Positions 6,044 through 7,034 of a stretch of DNA of 7,034 nucleotides are shown here, one piece after another. This DNA comes from Clostridiaceae bacterium (GTDB lineage: Bacteria; Bacillota; Clostridia; Oscillospirales; Acutalibacteraceae). Position 1 is the stretch's first letter; each line of letters opens with the position of its first letter. Position numbers and translations under genes: made by a program. Below the pieces are notes generated by a model, which had not been told where the DNA came from, searched no databases, and saw only the letters and a list, made by a program, of their open reading frames with translations. The stretch covers positions 1 through 7,034 of the forward strand of contig JAEDKI010000107.1 of NCBI GenBank assembly GCA_016295895.1, given 5' to 3'.

Positions 6044-6874
6044 ATGAAAAGAAAAAATAAGGTAATTTCAATGATTCTTGCTTTTGTTTTTGCTTTCGGC
6101 TGTGCTCCCTTATGCAATGCCCAAGGTGAAGCGGTTCCTGAGCTTTCCGAATACGGCTTTGTTGACTGCGGCGATGTTAAAATTGAATACGGCGTCTGCG
6201 GCAAGCCTGACGGAGAGCCTCTGCTTCTTTTGCCTCCCAACGGCGGAAGCATGCACAGCTTTGACGGCAACATTTTGCCCGAAATGGCAAAGCATTTTAA
6301 GGTTATAACCGTTTCGCCCAGAGGAACGGGCAATTCCGGCTGGAAAGAGGGAACAATGAACTTTGAAACGATGAGCGACGATCTCGTTAAGCTCCTTGAT
6401 TACCTCGGAATCGAAAAAACCAACATTTTCGGCTTCAGCGACGGCGGAAACCTCGGCTTTGTTTTCACTCTCGCCCATCAGGACAGAGTCAAAGCACTTG
6501 CCGTTATGGGCTCCAACATCAACACACGGGGCACAAAGACTTCAAGTCAGATAGGCATTGTGCTTAAATATTTCGGTTTATGTATTCAGGCAAAAATAAC
6601 GGGCGATGAAAAAATTGCAATCAAGCGTGATATTCAGGGAATGATGGTCGGTCAGCCAAATCTGACATACGATGATTTATCGCAAATCAAAGTTCCCGTG
6701 CTTAATATCTACGGCGAAAACGATATGATAAAGCGTTCTCATTCAAAAATGATAACCCGCTCCATTGAGGGTGCAAAGGAAATAATGATTATCGGCGGCG
6801 GCCACAGCAGCTGCTTCAACTATACCGATGAAATTATCAATCCTGCCCTGCTTGAGTTTTACGGAGCAGAGTGA
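6044..6874 (+). CDS. Exported alpha/beta-fold hydrolase
   Basis: The 276-residue protein begins with a signal peptide: KRKNK, a hydrophobic core (about 7-19) and possible cleavage after CNA (24-26). Cys20 after AFG could instead mark a lipoprotein, but the -3 position is Ala, not the usual Leu, so the lipobox is poor. The mature part has an alpha/beta hydrolase fold: LLLLPPNGG (60-68) as the oxyanion turn, in which the usual His-Gly is Asn-Gly-Gly; VSPRGTGNSG (90-99); the nucleophile elbow GFSDGG with Ser132; Asp227 in YGENDMI; and His254 in GGGHSS. All three catalytic residues are therefore present. It resembles the esterase/haloperoxidase-like group more than the lipase-like protein before it, so the two are not recent duplicates. 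The start ATG at 6044 has GGGGG (6034-6038) five bases upstream. It probably shares a transcript with the preceding gene. Substrate unknown. Confidence 0.9.
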   Translation: MKRKNKVISMILAFVFAFGCAPLCNAQGEAVPELSEYGFVDCGDVKIEYGVCGKPDGEPLLLLPPNGGSMHSFDGNILPEMAKHFKVITVSPRGTGNSGWKEGTMNFETMSDDLVKLLDYLGIEKTNIFGFSDGGNLGFVFTLAHQDRVKALAVMGSNINTRGTKTSSQIGIVLKYFGLCIQAKITGDEKIAIKRDIQGMMVGQPNLTYDDLSQIKVPVLNIYGENDMIKRSHSKMITRSIEGAKEIMIIGGGHSSCFNYTDEIINPALLEFYGAE

Positions 6875-6888
6875 AACAGACACAAATA

Positions 6889-6920
6889 AGAGCCACGACC
6901 TTGAAAAAGATCGTGGCTCT
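6889..6920. terminator. Shared bidirectional terminator between convergent genes
   Basis: AGAGCCACGA (6889-6898) pairs perfectly with TCGTGGCTCT (6911-6920). Three further pairs (6900-6902 with 6907-6909) after one mismatch close a GAAA loop on the plus strand. It starts 14 bases after the plus-strand hydrolase stop and 12 bases after the minus-strand stop. The plus side is followed by an AT-rich but interrupted tract (CAGATTATTTAATT), the minus side by TTATTTGTGT. Neither tail is a pure U run, but placement and stem strength are convincing. Confidence 0.83.
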
Positions 6921-6932
6921 CAGATTATTTAA

Positions 6933-7034
6933 TTACTGAACGGTTACTCTGTTCATTCCGAAAAGATCCTTAAAGAAGGAAATAATCTTCTGAATGAAGC
7001 CGGCTTTCATTGTGAAATCCTGGCTGTCGGCAAC
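6933..7034 (-). CDS. Unidentified protein, C-terminal 33 residues only
   Basis: On the minus strand the frame is open from the window edge to a TAA at 6935-6933 and encodes 33 residues beginning VADSQDFTMKAG and ending GMNRVTVQ. The stretch FIQKIISFFKDLFG is amphipathic, with Ile/Phe/Leu on one face and Lys/Asp on the other. Similar short tails end some secreted or surface proteins of Clostridia, which is a recollection of a pattern and not an identified family. The gene starts beyond the window. Support for a real gene is the open frame to the edge and the strong hairpin 12 bases after the stop; with only 33 residues, no function can be given. Confidence 0.55.
   Translation of the reverse strand, partial: VADSQDFTMKAGFIQKIISFFKDLFGMNRVTVQ

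Overview
The window looks like chromosome of an anaerobic low-to-mid GC Firmicute, most likely a gut or rumen Clostridia lineage near Ruminococcaceae/Oscillospiraceae. That placement is inference. It rests on purine-rich Shine-Dalgarno sites, consensus SigA-type promoters, a Gram-positive fatty acid kinase (FakA/YloV), and the fakA-recG neighbourhood that is common in Firmicutes. No mobile element, CRISPR array, tRNA or rRNA was seen.

Layout. 1-741 (+): 3' part of an ABC-transporter solute-binding protein (family 5). 742-817: short gap that includes the left arm of a perfect 12-bp inverted repeat, whose right arm contains the fakA start codon. 818-2380 (+): fakA. 2385-4415 (+): recG, four bases after fakA. 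4404-4865 (-): small universal-stress-protein-like gene, overlapping the recG end tail to tail by 12 bp; its probable terminator lies inside the recG coding sequence. 4866-5086: divergent intergenic region with two tandem SigA-type promoters facing right, the second lying inside an AT-rich dyad. 5087-6025 (+) and 6044-6874 (+): two alpha/beta hydrolases in an apparent operon, the first a cytosolic monoacylglycerol-lipase-like enzyme, the second carrying a signal peptide. 6889-6920: strong hairpin acting as a probable shared terminator. 6933-7034 (-): C-terminal end of an unidentified gene with an amphipathic tail.

How the genes work together. FakA phosphorylates FakB-bound fatty acids, feeding exogenous or recycled fatty acids into phospholipid synthesis. 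RecG rescues stalled replication forks and Holliday junctions. The two are unrelated in function but often adjacent in Firmicutes. The hydrolase pair could release fatty acids or other acyl groups that FakA could use, but only proximity supports this. The gene content is ordinary chromosomal content. The least ordinary signals are regulatory: the hairpin around the fakA start, the terminator buried antisense in recG, and the promoter-overlapping dyad before the hydrolases. I found no clear evidence of a new multi-gene system.
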